Positions 32,628-44,933 of a stretch of DNA of 64,000 nt are shown one piece after another. The DNA lies in contig OX246740.1 in the NCBI GenBank assembly GCA_945910005.1, forward strand, positions 2,790,736 through 2,854,735. The letters run 5' to 3'. Both the position numbers and the translations under genes were made by a program. Source of the stretch: Isoperla grammatica. Lineage: Eukaryota; Arthropoda; Insecta; Plecoptera; Perlodidae. The notes beneath the pieces were generated by a model. It saw nothing but the letters and a program-made list of their open reading frames with translations. It did no database searches and was not told the origin of the DNA. The stretch's first letter is position 1. The number at the start of each line of letters is the position of its first letter.

Positions 32628-33894
32628 TAAAACCTGAAGAAGTCACAGAATGAAACCTACTTGGTCCAGCTTCACTCTGTGACTGCGACAAGCCCTATTG
32701 TTTCCCGCGTATCGTTCTCCTCCGTGAGCCGCCCTGCGCCTGTTCTACCGGTTTGACTCCGTCGTTATCTCCTGACGTCATCTCCGATAGCGCTCGCCGT
32801 GTTTCCCGCGCGTTGTTGAATATACTATGCTAATAGTTTTCTGAAAATAAATTACTGAATACCAAAGACAAAAATCCAGCCTTTAAATAAACATTTTAAA
32901 GGGAGTACAACAGAGTACCCTTATCTTGAGTTCAGATTTGTCTCAGTTTCAGGTAAATATAGATTGCGTGTTATGAATGGAAGTGTTTTGTTGTAGCCAA
33001 TCATCTGCAACTAATTACAGTGTACTACCCACTACCTGGTAACTGTAGCAAGAACAAACCAGTTAATTGATTTTCTTCTTATCTATCTACGATCTGTTTA
33101 CTTTAAAATAAATCTTTACATTAATCTGTTATTCTAGCTTTAACTATATTCTTTTATCATGTTTTTTGCATGCATTTTGTATGAATTTGTTTATTTCAAT
33201 TGTCTAGCCCTGATTTAACATCTAAACATAATTTAGTAATAGTAATAGAGTTGAGTAAGGGACCAGGATAAAAGAAAAAGTTTAAGATGAACTAAAGTGC
33301 AAAAATGTGAAAATAAAATAAATTAGCTTGTAGTTGCAATATTTTTTTATTCGAGAATGAGTTCATATAAAATACCATAATATATTTACCGTATATCATG
33401 GCAAAGGATAAAATCATCTATTGTAGTTGGTCCTAAAAATATATACATATACTGTGCTATATAATATGTATATATTAACATGGCTTGCATATTGTACTAT
33501 GTATACGTACTACGTAATGTGTATAATTAATAGTGTGTTAAGTGCAATCCCATTAAGCAAACATGCCATCTAACAACAGTTACTTTTCTCACTTTTTAAA
33601 TGTATATTATATTGTATAAAGAAAATGTATCAAATACTAACTACATAGTATATAATAACAACATAGTTTTCATTTTGTTAAAACTTCCAAGCTTGCTGCC
33701 CTTGGATTGCCATTGAGTGACAATGAATAGCTTTGTTTCTCTGTCCTGCACTCTCTGCATGTGTGCAAGGAGTGTAGCACTTTCGCTACACTGCTAGTCG
33801 TTTCTTTGTCCTGTGTAGCTGCATCGATACAGGATATGTAGCACCAGCTTCCGAGCAGGTGGAGCGCTGAAATGCAAGGAAGTTACCGCCAAGT

Positions 33895-34207
33895 TAAATA
33901 AAGTAAATAAATACATTAACATTTAGAATCTACCCACTCAGTAACAAGACTGATTTTCAGTGGGGGACTTTAATTTAAAGTGACTAAACCAACCCTGTAG
34001 GCTCCGAACACCATCGACGAGTGAGCGATAACCAATCAAAGATCGATATGTCAAATGTGAAACATATGAATCAGTGATTAGTCAGTGCAAACACCTGTGC
34101 ACAAATGCCAATATCAACAAGGCCAATTCAGAACAACTTTGAATTTATTGAGTGCTTTGTTGGTAGGACGGCTCCAAAGTCACCGTTTACTTATTCCTAA
34201 GACAGAA
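33895..34207 (-). mobile_element. SINE, headless copy
   Basis: Matches the body of the 25572-25994 SINE on the same strand, including the CACTCAATAAATTC segment and the AAATAAAGTAAATAAAT tail. The tRNA-like head is replaced by unrelated sequence after about 34207. Confidence 0.8.
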
Positions 34208-35724
34208 TGTGTTGTTTTTGCAAGTTCAAAAACTCCTCGCATAGTTATGATGAAATAACTAAGCATTCACTGTTGATTTGTTATTATAAAATATACATGA
34301 AATTTGATTTAGCACGCTTCTCAGAAATGTACACTGTGCCTACTATGTACATGTTTCTGTTTTTAACAAAAAGTTAATTTTTATTAAATTTGAAAGTGTT
34401 GCACCACTCCCAAAAATGCATTTCTTTTCTTTGTGTCTATGCAGTGTAGCTGGCACAGCCTGCATTGTCGCGTGGTTCCTGTTTACACCACCAACTTACA
34501 CCATGATTATATGCAGGCAGGACAAAGAAACAAATCTAATGTATGAATGAATGTGTATGAATATATATGTAAGAAAGAAACAAGGGTATTGATGTTTTTG
34601 TACAGTACCAAGCCTGAACATTGAAATAGGGATGACATTGTACCGTTCTTGTATGCATTTTATTTGCATTTACATACATTTGAGCTGTCAATAGAAGATA
34701 CATGTACTTAATACTTATCTCGAAATGAGATAGTTTTGACATGTACTAGATCCCTCAACAAAGTTTCTGAAAATGATTTTGTGTGTCAAACCACAAAATG
34801 AGTGGTCGAGACAAAAGATAGTTCCTGTTGCTTTTCAGTAGTAAATGTTGAGAACAGTAAAACTTCAACCAATTGCCATCTGAAATATGTCAACGATGAA
34901 TTGCCAGTCATAAGTGAACAAACATGTCATTTTGGCCTACAACATGGCCACCACATCATTATGATACCCTATTTGAGAAATGGTCACTGATATAGAAAAT
35001 ACTCTTCTAGTTTTTAGGTATTGCTGTGAATAATAATAACTTCACATGGTTTTATGACTTATTCCATCTAAGTTTTAAAGATTACGGTTTTGCAAAGCTG
35101 TAAGAAGAGTTGTGCAGTAAAGATTCTGTGTGTTGTTTCAACCGCATTTGCATTAGTCATATAGGTGCACTTGTGATACATCAACGATCTTATAATTACA
35201 AAACACAACATTTTTGTGGTGGACCAATCAGAGTTTGAAATGTCACTTGATTGTGTTCTTATCAAGTCCAATGAGATGCTACCAAACCAACTAAGTCAAT
35301 GGAGACTCATACTTTATTTTGTTATACAAAACAACGAATGCACTTTTTTATGTACTACCACTAGGGGCACAAACTGGTAATATGTCAAAGAACTTTAAGA
35401 AAATATTACTGTTTCTCGAGTTGTTTGATCATTTTGAGTTTCGAGACAAAATAGTTATCACTTATTTACTTAGCTAATTAATTAACAATACTCTATTCAG
35501 GACAACTTTCGTATGAACCTGACATGCTAGCTACATTTGTATGTTTACTTCATTTAGAACTCGGAAGATCTTATCCTCGAGCTTAAGCTGAATTAAACTT
35601 CTACCATAGCTAAATGCAGTTTTTGAGCACCTGCATAACTAATGTCATCCCTATTTGGTACACAGCAACATAGCCTCCTATATAGGAGGCAGAGGCAATA
35701 CTTTTACTTTTTTCAAATACTGAG
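34208..35724. other. intergenic DNA, no gene seen
   Basis: No gene recognised. TTTGTTTCT(C/T)TGTCCTGC occurs near 33736 on the plus strand and inverted near 34515-34532, which may mark the ends of an old element carrying the SINE. Confidence 0.4.
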
Positions 35725-35896
35725 TATAGGCAACCCAACCCAAGACAACCTTACACATGCTTTCGTCACACGCGAGGTACTCGTAGCCAATCAGTGATCG
35801 TTATCAGCGCGCGCTTGTCTTGGGTGGTTCGCTGGTTGGCTACGAGTGCCTTGACTGTGATGAAAGCATATGTAAGGTGGTTTTAAGTCGCCTATA
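35725..35896. mobile_element. MITE, family A copy 2
   Basis: Same family as 1793-1960. The ends begin TATAGGC, followed by CTTACACATGCTTTCGTCAC and ACTCGTAGCCAA in both arms. Non-coding. Confidence 0.7.
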
Positions 35897-37154
35897 CCAG
35901 TAATCGAGCGTCTTGACGTTGCCACTTAACATTTAACTAGTTGTGGAACTGTATGTTAGTGCGATGTTGAAACTTGATCTCAAATACAAAATCTAAAATG
36001 ATGCAGATATTATTGAGCAGTGACATTTTGTGTTGTTGAAATCTGTGACTTCTTAAACCGGTACAAACTATTTCTTAGTGTTTGTCTCTCATGTCTATGC
36101 GGGAACGTTGATTGAGACAGTCGCTCGGCGTGTTGTAACCTGGCATGGGTGGTAATGTGAGTCTCAAGCCTTATCATTACACCATTCAAAATTTCTACTC
36201 GCTAGCTCGTGACTCTTGATAGGTTACGACTAAACTTTGTTATATCTAAAAGTAGGCCTGCCCAGTGAAAATGAAATGAACATACCGCACCCTCGTTGCG
36301 AGTCACGATGCCAGTGTACAACTACTGGATTTGTGGATGGTTGATAGTAATTGGATGACTGGATTTGCATCTGTTGGTATATCAGTGTACTAGAAAACTA
36401 TCCCTGGAAGTCGGCTGTTCTTGACACATTCTCCTACAATATTGCAGGTCCATTATAATTGTAAGACCATGGTTACACACTCACACGTAGTCTGATAGGT
36501 GGTCAGTGGCCACTGGTCAACATCCAACTTGTCCAGGTAACAGTGAAACTTCATTATGTAATTTTTGATTGGCCGTATTTTTTTATTTTTTATAAGTGAA
36601 CGTAACTAATGCTCAGGACTTGACAAACAACTTCTAGTAACAAATAGTTGAATTGAAAAAGAAATACAATTCAGGATGGATATATAGCTGAAGTTTTTCT
36701 ACGTTTAATTAGTTTTTAGTACCGGTACACTAGGTATGGCCTCTTCTGTATCGCTCCTCCCAAATGTGTTGATATGGCCAATGACCCCAGTCTTAGGGCC
36801 TAACATCTCTTAGTTTTGCAGTATCATTAAAAATGGGTATTGTTACTTTTAGTATGAACGTAATCTACATGTTTTGTAAACACCTGTTACAAAGTGTAGT
36901 CTATTATGTGATGTAGTCTCAGTAACAACAGGTATTTGAAATTCTTTTTGTAATACAAATGTAGAGAGTCTCTCTTGTCCTTGTTGAGTTCATATATAGC
37001 TCTATAAACAAAGCATTTGGTCCATATATGCTACTCACATCCATCCTGGACTGGTAGTTAAACGCTAACATTGTAAGTACAGCGCAATGTTTGCTATCCA
37101 TTGTAGAACTACTAGTCACCCTTAACAGCTATATATCTACAGTATTTGTTTTTA
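35897..37154. other. intergenic DNA, no gene seen
   Basis: Short open frames only; none has a recognisable domain or splice context. Confidence 0.45.
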
Positions 37155-37890
37155 TTAAGCGAGCGAAGCGAGCGTTTCCACTTGACTCTTATGGCACTTC
37201 GTTCTGTTTTTTTGTTTGTTTGTTTGTTTGTTTGTTTGTTTGTTTTTGTTTTTTTTTATGTCCGTCGATAGCGGTCGAACGGAAAGTCAGATCAACTTGA
37301 AATTTGGACCATCCACAAGCCTCGATGTGGATTGAAGGTGTATAGTTTTGAGGCAAAATCGTTCGAAAAGTTACAAAGTTACACCATAGTTACTGCAAAA
37401 TATTTTTCTGAAACAAAATGGCGGCAAAATGTGAGATAGCCAGATTTTTCTACAGATTTTTCTGGTCACGAATATGTTAATGTAATGGCGATCTGATAAA
37501 TATTGGCAAAGTTACACGAAAGTTACTCGAAAATATTTTTCTAAAACGCAGTAACGGCAAAATGTGAGGTGGCTATCTTATAGTAAATTTTTGTCCGGTC
37601 ACGAATATACTAATGTAAACGCGATCCAATACGTATTAGAGGCAGAAATTACATTTCTATTGCTGTCAATAAGTGTTAGTAACGGTGGCGGACCGTGTTG
37701 AAAACATGACCACGAAAATTCTTAGCAACGCACATTGCACTGCATACAACAATGTCGGAAAGTATAATAGCCATGGAAATAAGAACAATTTTTGCAATGC
37801 GCATTCTTGAATTGTTGTTAATTGTTGTTTGTATTAGCATTAAAATCTTTTCGCCAGAAAGTTCGTAGATATTGACGCGCTCGCTTATCA
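37155..37890. repeat. repeat bounded by GCGAGCG motifs, with (GTTT)n
   Basis: The left side has AAGCGAGCGAAGCGAGCG and the right side CGCGCTCGCTTAT, its partial inverse. About nine GTTT units lie at 37212-37247. The middle holds two related copies of AAAATATTTTTCT...GGCAAAATGTGAG (about 37390-37440 and 37530-37570). It is a non-coding dispersed repeat of unknown class. Confidence 0.5.
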
Positions 37891-38540
37891 ACGCGTCAAA
37901 CAGAGCGTTTTCCTAGTATATATTACAGGCATAAACAAGCTTTTCTGGCTTTTAATAATGTGAAAGATATGACAGACATGGCCCCCAATAAATAAAACTT
38001 TTTAGAATAGAAAGGGAAGAATGTTATGTTTGAAAGACTCGCCCATGCCTGGTTTGGTTTGTTTAGTAAAACTTGTTTTAAACAAAAACATTGTACCTAA
38101 TTAAAAGAAGGGGTACTGAAATATTATTGGTGGTGGTAAGCTTGGTCTGCTTGTTGACCAGAACCTGCTGTGTACTAATGTTATTAAGAAGAAAATAAAA
38201 TACCAACCTTCTGTGAAGGACGTGTGTAATAATACAGCCTTATATCGTTACAGTATATTGGTTTGTGGCGGATGCTCAAACCAAAGTGGTTATTTAGTGC
38301 TGTTCATATTTTGCATTGACATTTTTAAATATCATTGCAGTTCTCTACAAACATATGCAATATTGCTACTGTTTTTACTATAAATATGTAAATTATTGTA
38401 TATATTTATGTCTTAAATTTGTAAATAAAAAAATTACCTTTTATATTGATATACTTGCATTTTTATTTTCCACCTTTTTCACCCATGAAATCCTTTGTGG
38501 TAAATGTGGAGTACACAGAACAGAGCACAATGGAATAGAG

Positions 38541-38867
38541 CAGGGATGGCAAACCTTTTTGAGCTTGAGTGCCATTATTTAGGCCTACAAACTATCCAGG
38601 CGTGCCAATTTCTCCAAAAAGGCACAGTCAAATCTTAATGACATTTGTATTATAGCTTTTAAAATAATTAAGGTGCTTTGCAGGGAACAATAGCCACTTT
38701 ATCAATTTGTATTGTTGTAATTGTTCCACATAATGCAGCATTTAGGCAAAATCCCGCTGGAGGCGAATTTTTTGTACCCAAAATTCTATAAATTCATTGA
38801 AAACGGGTGTGAAGTGTGGTCAGTGTCTTGATGCAACATCTTTGACACATTTCTGCGTGCCGCCAGT
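38541..38867 (+). mobile_element. hAT-like left end, cut by the tandem array
   Basis: CAGGGATGGCAAACCTTTTT is typical of hAT terminal repeats. The matching right end is missing: at 38868 the sequence passes straight into the 1.66-kb array. Confidence 0.45.
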
Positions 38868-39090
38868 GCTCTTCTGAGACAAAATTTGAAATTTTGGGCG
38901 CCTGTATCTCTGTAAGTATGACCCCCAGCTTATTTTCGTTTTCAGGATGTCTAGATAATTAACGCAAAAAAAAAAAAAATTTGGACCACCCGTTGTTTAG
39001 CTACGAGCGCTTGAAAAAAAAATGTCCCCTTAGTAAACCCTTCTCAACTATTCTGCTCTGAATATGGAAGAAAAAAAGTTAACCGGTAAC

Positions 39091-39150
39091 GGGTCTCGAA
39101 CCCCGGACCGCGAAAAGACTAGTCGGCGTCGCTACTGCCTGCGCCATGCC
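39091..39150 (-). repeat. tRNA-like module 1 (first of 11)
   Basis: On the minus strand, A-box-like TGGCGCAGGCAG and the perfect B box GGTTCGAGACC are 51 nt apart from start to GTTCGA, exactly as in tRNA genes. The anticodon stem and acceptor stem do not pair well, so this is a tRNA-derived Pol III promoter rather than a tRNA gene. Further copies begin at about 40796, 42287, 43947, 50339, 52373, 54033, 55690, 57337, 58996 and 60655. Confidence 0.7.
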
Positions 39151-42100
39151 ACAGGATGGAAGATGGAGTGCTTAGACTGGTACATATTGTACTGTTCTCA
39201 ATGAATGCATGTATGTATCTTGATACCTTCTTATTGTAATTGTAACTCCAAATATAGATGGATTTACGAACTGAGGGTCTCGTTGGATTAATAATATATC
39301 CAAGAATACAAACTGACGATAAAAACTCTGAAAAACGAAACAAAAAATTGAAGCCGTTTTTTTTCAAGTCCAAAAATCCAGTTTCTACACCTTGTCAGTT
39401 TAAAATTGCATTCGATAGATGTTGACCACGTGAATGCTAAACCGCACGTGTTTTCGGAAAAAACGAGCCATTTGCCCGTTAAAAAATAAACCGTGTCTCA
39501 AGCGGCTCCATGCAGATTGATGTATTGATATAACTGTGTGATTATGGATGCAAAAAAAGAGTGGTGGTGACGTGTCTCGAACCCCAGACCTCAAGCATGG
39601 TAACAGACGACGCTACGGCATACGCCATAGCACACGATGATACTTGCAGCGCTTACACAGGTACAAGACATACTGCTCTCAATGTTGTGCATTGTTTGGG
39701 GTATTCAGATAGCTTATATCATAACCTCCTATAGCCGTCTGAATTCCTGATACACATCAACAGAAAACACAGTTTTGGGACTTTCAAGACTTGGTTCATT
39801 CTGATATCATAACCTCCTATAGCTGTCTGAACTCCTGATACACATCCACAGAAAACGCAGTTTTGGGACTTTTAAGACTTAGAAAATTCACGTTGGGAAC
39901 ATCACTGAACAGCCAACATTACAACATGTTTCCTGGGCTAACCATGAATCATAGACAAACCAAAACATGTTCAATAAGTACACTGGGAATGGACAATGCA
40001 GAAAGTGTAGACATTATTGTCTTAACCCTTTCATCCGTGACGCTACGCAGTGTCAAAAACGTGCTAAAATACACTGCGTTTTTGAGTTTTTAATTTTTTA
40101 CAGCTATATTGTTTACTTGGGAGATCTTGAAGTTAATATTCAAGGTAGAACTGATAATTTTCTACTTGGCAAAAAATTAACGTGTACCTATGTTAGTTGT
40201 GAACGACGTCAGGCGTCGCCGAAATTTCAACGATTTTCTTGTCAAGTTCCACTTTCGGTACCGATTGTGGATGAACAGTGGTACCTAGTTAGTCGAAGCG
40301 TCGAACTTAAGTTCAGTAAGAATCCTTGGTGACGTAGTATGAGCGTTGGTAGCGTCGGTTTACACAGGTCGTGGTGAGGCGACGCCAACTTCAGGTAACC
40401 AAAATAGTAGATTTTTGGAGGCTTTATTTTTTTACGGGTAAACGGTTTAAGATAGAATTTTTTGGTTGTCAGTTCCTTCTTATTCACCGCTCTCTTGATA
40501 TGTTTCGTATTTTTAAAAAAATAAAAAAAATTCAAAATTTCAAAATTCTCTGACTGTGCTCTTCTGAGACAAAATTTGAAATTTTGGGCGCCTATATCTC
40601 TGTAAGTATGACCCCTAGCATATTTTCGTTTTCAGGATGTCTAGATAATTAACGCAAAAAAAATAAAAAAAATAAAAAAACAAATTTGGACTACCCGTTT
40701 TTTAGCTACGAGTGATTGAAAAAAAAATTTCCCTTTAGTAAACCCTTCTCAACTATTCTGCTCTGAATATGGAAGAAAAAAAGTTTGCCGGTAACGGGTC
40801 TCGAACCCCGGACCGCGAAAACACTAGTCGGCGTCGCTACTGCCTACGCCATGCCACAGGATGGAAGTTAGAGCGCTTAAACTGGTACATACTGTACTGC
40901 TCTCAATGAATGCATGTATGTATCTCGATACATTCTTATTGTAATAGTAATTCTAACACCTAACATAGATGGATTTACGAACAAAGGGTCTTATTGGATT
41001 TAAAAAATATCCAAGAATACGATCTGAAAATAAAAACCCCGAAAATTGAGAAAAAAACGCCTTCAAATTTTTTTTTAATTTTCGGAGTTTTTATCATCAG
41101 ATCCTAGTGTTTGATTGGTTGGTTGATCGCGGTACCGTAAATCGTTTGTGGAAACATCGAGCGGTTTGATGGTTAAAAAATAAACCGTGGCCATTCACGT
41201 TGATGTATTGATATAAATGAGTGAATATGGTGAGAAAAAAAGAGTGTGTATAACGGGTTTCGAACCCCAGACCTTAAGCACTCGAAGCGCCGACGTTCCG
41301 CGTACACCACGCCAACCGATGGAAATCGCTCTGCTTACACTGGTATATAACACACTGCTCTCAATGTATGGCATATCTTGTATTCAGATAGCTCGTCATC
41401 ACGCCAAAATTTAAACATGTTTCCTCGGCTAACCGTTAAAGCAAGGCAAACATTAACATGTTTCATGTATAGAGTAAGAATGTCCAAAGGAGAAACTCTA
41501 ATCATTATTTTCTTAACACTTTAACAAGAGACGCTACGCGTCGTCAAAGACGTGTTCGAATACACTCTGTTTTTTAGGATTATATTCTTTACGGCTATAT
41601 TGTTTATTGTTGCGATCCTAAAGTTAATTTCCCAGGTAGATTTGAAAATTGTCTACTTTGAAAAACATCATTGCCTCGCTGTGTTTGTTGTGAACGACGT
41701 CAGGCGTCGCCGAAATTTCAAAGAGTTTCTTGTCAAGTTCCACTTTCGGTACCGATTGTGGATGAACGGTGGTACCTAGTTACTCGTAGCGTCGAACTTA
41801 AGTTCAGTAAGAATCCTTGGTGACGTAGTAAAAGCGTCGGTAGCGTCGGTTTGCACAGGTCGTGGTGAGGCGACGCCAACTTCAGGTAACACAAATAGTA
41901 GATTTTTTGAGGTTTTTATTTTTTTACGGGTTAACGGTTTAAGATAGAATTTTTTGGTTGTCAGTTCCTTCTTATTCATCGCTCTCTTGATATGTTTCGT
42001 ATTTTTAAAAAAATAAAAAAAATTCAAAATTTCAAAATTCTCCGATTGTGCTCTTCTGAGACAAAATTTGAAATTTTGGGCGCCTGTATCTCTGTTAGTA

Positions 42101-42738
42101 TGACCCCCAGCATATTTTCGTTTTCAGGATGTCTAGATAATTAACGCAAAAAAAATAGAAAAAATAAAAAAACAAATTCGGACTACCCGTTTTTTAGCTA
42201 CGAGCGCCTGAAAAAAAATTTCCCCTTAGTAAACCCTTCTCAACTATTCTGCTCTGAATATGGAAGAAAAAAAGTTTTCCGGTAATGGGTCTCGAACCCC
42301 GGACCGCGAAAACACTAGTCGGCGTCGCTACTGACTACGCCACGCCACAGGATGGAAGTTGGAGCGCTTAGACTGGTACATATTGTACTGCTCTCAATGA
42401 ATGCATGTATGTATCTCGATTCATTCTTATTGTAATTCTAACACCTAACATAGATGGATTTACGAACACAGGTTCTTATTGGATTAAAAAAATATCCGAG
42501 AATACGATGTGAAAATAAAAAACCCGAAAATTGAGAAAAAAACGCCTTCAATTTTTTTTTCAATTATCGGAGTTTTTATCATCAGATCGTAATGATTGAT
42601 TGGATGGTTGATCGCGAAACCGTAAATCGTTTGTGTAAACAACGAGTCGTTTGACGGTTAAAAAATAAACCGTGTCCATTCACGTTGATGTATTGATATA
42701 AATGTGTGAATATGGTGAGAAAAAAGAGTGTGTGGAAC

Positions 42739-42804
42739 GGGTCTCGAACCCCAGACCTCAAGCATGGTAACCGACGACGCTACGGCATACGCCATAGCAC
42801 ACGA
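42739..42804 (-). repeat. tRNA-like module 2 (one of about 12)
   Basis: On the minus strand, TGGCGTATGCCG and GGTTCGAGACC show the same 51-nt spacing as module 1. Copies lie near 39572, 41255, 44399, 50790, 52824, 54484, 56139, 57788, 59448, 61108 and 62155. The sequence after each module (GCGCTTA...CTGCTCTCAATG on the plus strand) resembles that after module 1, so the two are old duplicates. Confidence 0.7.
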
Positions 42805-44627
42805 TCATACTTACAGCGCTTACACAGGTACAAGACATACTGCTCTCAATATTGTGCATTGTTTGGGGTATTCAGATAGCTTATATCATAACCTCCTATA
42901 GCCGTCTGAACTCCTGATACACATCAACAGAAAACGCAGTTTTGGGACTTTCAAGACTTGGTTCATTCTAATATCATTACCTCCTATAGCCGTCTGAACT
43001 CCTGATACACATCCACAGAAAACGCAGTTTAGTAAATTCACGTTGGGAACATCACTGAACAGCCAACATTAAAACATGTTTCCTGGGCTAACCATGAATT
43101 ATAGACAAACCAAAACATGTTCCATAAGTACACTGGGAATGGAAGATGCAGAAAGTGTAGACATTATTGTCTTAACCCTTTAATCTGTGCCGCTACGCAG
43201 TGTCAAAAACGTGCTAAAATACACTGCGTTTTTGAGTTTTTAATTTTTTACAGCTATATTGTTTACTTGAGGGATCTCAAAGTTAATAAACAAGGTAGAA
43301 CGGATAATTTTCTACTTTGAAAAAAATCAACGTGTACCTATGTTTGTTATTAACGACGTCAGGCGTAGCCGAAATTTCAAAGGTTTTCTTGTCAAGTTCC
43401 ACTTTCGGTACCGATTGTGGATGAACGGTGGTACCTAGTTACTCGTTGCGTCGAACTTAAGTTCAGTAAGAATCCTTGGTGACGAAGTATGAGCGTCGGT
43501 AGCGTCGGTTTGCACAGGTCGTGGTGAGGCGACGCCAACTTCAGGTAACCAAAATAGTAGATTTTTTGAGGTTTATATTTTTTTACGGGTAAACGGTTTA
43601 AGATAAAAATTTTTGGTTGTCAGTTCCTTCTTATTCATTGCTCTCTTGATTTGTTTCGTATTTTTAAAAAAATAAAAAAAATTCAAAATTTCAAAATTCT
43701 CCGATTGTGCTCTTCTGAGACAAAATTTGAAATTTTGGGCGCCTGTATCTCTGTAAGTATGACCCCCAGCATATTTTCGTTTTCAGGATGTCTAGATAAT
43801 TAACGCAAAAAAAATAAAAAAAATAAAAAAACAAATTTGAACTACCCGTTTTTTAGCTACGAGCGCTTGAAAAAAAAATTTCCCCTTAGTAAACCCTTCT
43901 CAACTATTCTGCTCTGAATATGGAAGCAAAAAAGTTTGCCGGTAATGGGTCTCGAACCCCGGACCGCGAAAACACTAGTCGGCGTCGCTACTGCCTACGC
44001 CACGCCACAGGATGGAAGTTGGAGCGCTTAGACTGGTACATATTGTACTGCTCTCAATGAATGCATGTATGTATCTCGATTCATTCTTATTGTAATTCTA
44101 ACACCTAACATAGATGGATTTACGAACACAGGTTCTTATTGGATTTAAAAAATATCCAAGAATACGATGTGAAAATAAAAAACCCGAAAATTGAGAAAAA
44201 AACGCCTTGAATTTTTTTTTCAAGTATCGGAGTTTTTATCATCAGATCGTAATGATTGATTGGATGGTTGATCGCGAAACCGTAAATCGATTGTGTAAAC
44301 AACGAGTCGTTTGACGGTTAAAAAATAAACCGTGTCCATTCACGTTGATGTATTGATATAAATGTGTGAATATGGTGAGAAAAAAGAGTGGGTGAAACGG
44401 GTCTCGAACCCCAGACCTCAAGCATGGTAACCGACGACGCTACGGCATACGCCATAGCACACGATGATACTTACAGCGCTTACACAGGTACAAGACATAC
44501 TGCTCTCAATGTTGTGCATTGTTTGGGGTATTCAGATAGCTTATATCATAACCTCCTATAGCCGTCTGAACTCCTGATACACATCAACAGAAAACGCAGT
44601 TTTGGGACTTTCAAGACTTGGTTCATT

Positions 44628-44851
44628 TGGTGTTTGTTAGGAACACTTGTAAATGACGACACTGTATGTAGTAATGGTAGATAATGTATTTATTATGCGT
44701 GTGTTACAAGCGAGGTTAGATTAACAAACCACGCCATTACGCACTGCCCTCTATGTCCAGTGCTGCACATGAGTGCCAACTTATGAGGTTTATATCTAGG
44801 CCTGATTGAGGATCAGTAAAGTGGTGCTGTCAAGACCACAAGTATGTGACA
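44628..44851 (-). repeat. 3' LTR
   Basis: Same 224 bp as the 5' LTR. It lies directly next to the polypurine tract and should supply the poly(A) signal. Confidence 0.9.
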
Positions 44852-44883
<32 letters not shown>

Positions 44884-44884
44884 G
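44852..44884 (-). other. polypurine tract
   Basis: In element orientation a run of about 28 A followed by GGGCA abuts the 3' LTR, the expected place of plus-strand priming. Confidence 0.7.
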
Positions 44885-44933
44885 AGATTACATAATGTTA
44901 TGATGATTAAATTGATGTTAATAATTAAATGAA

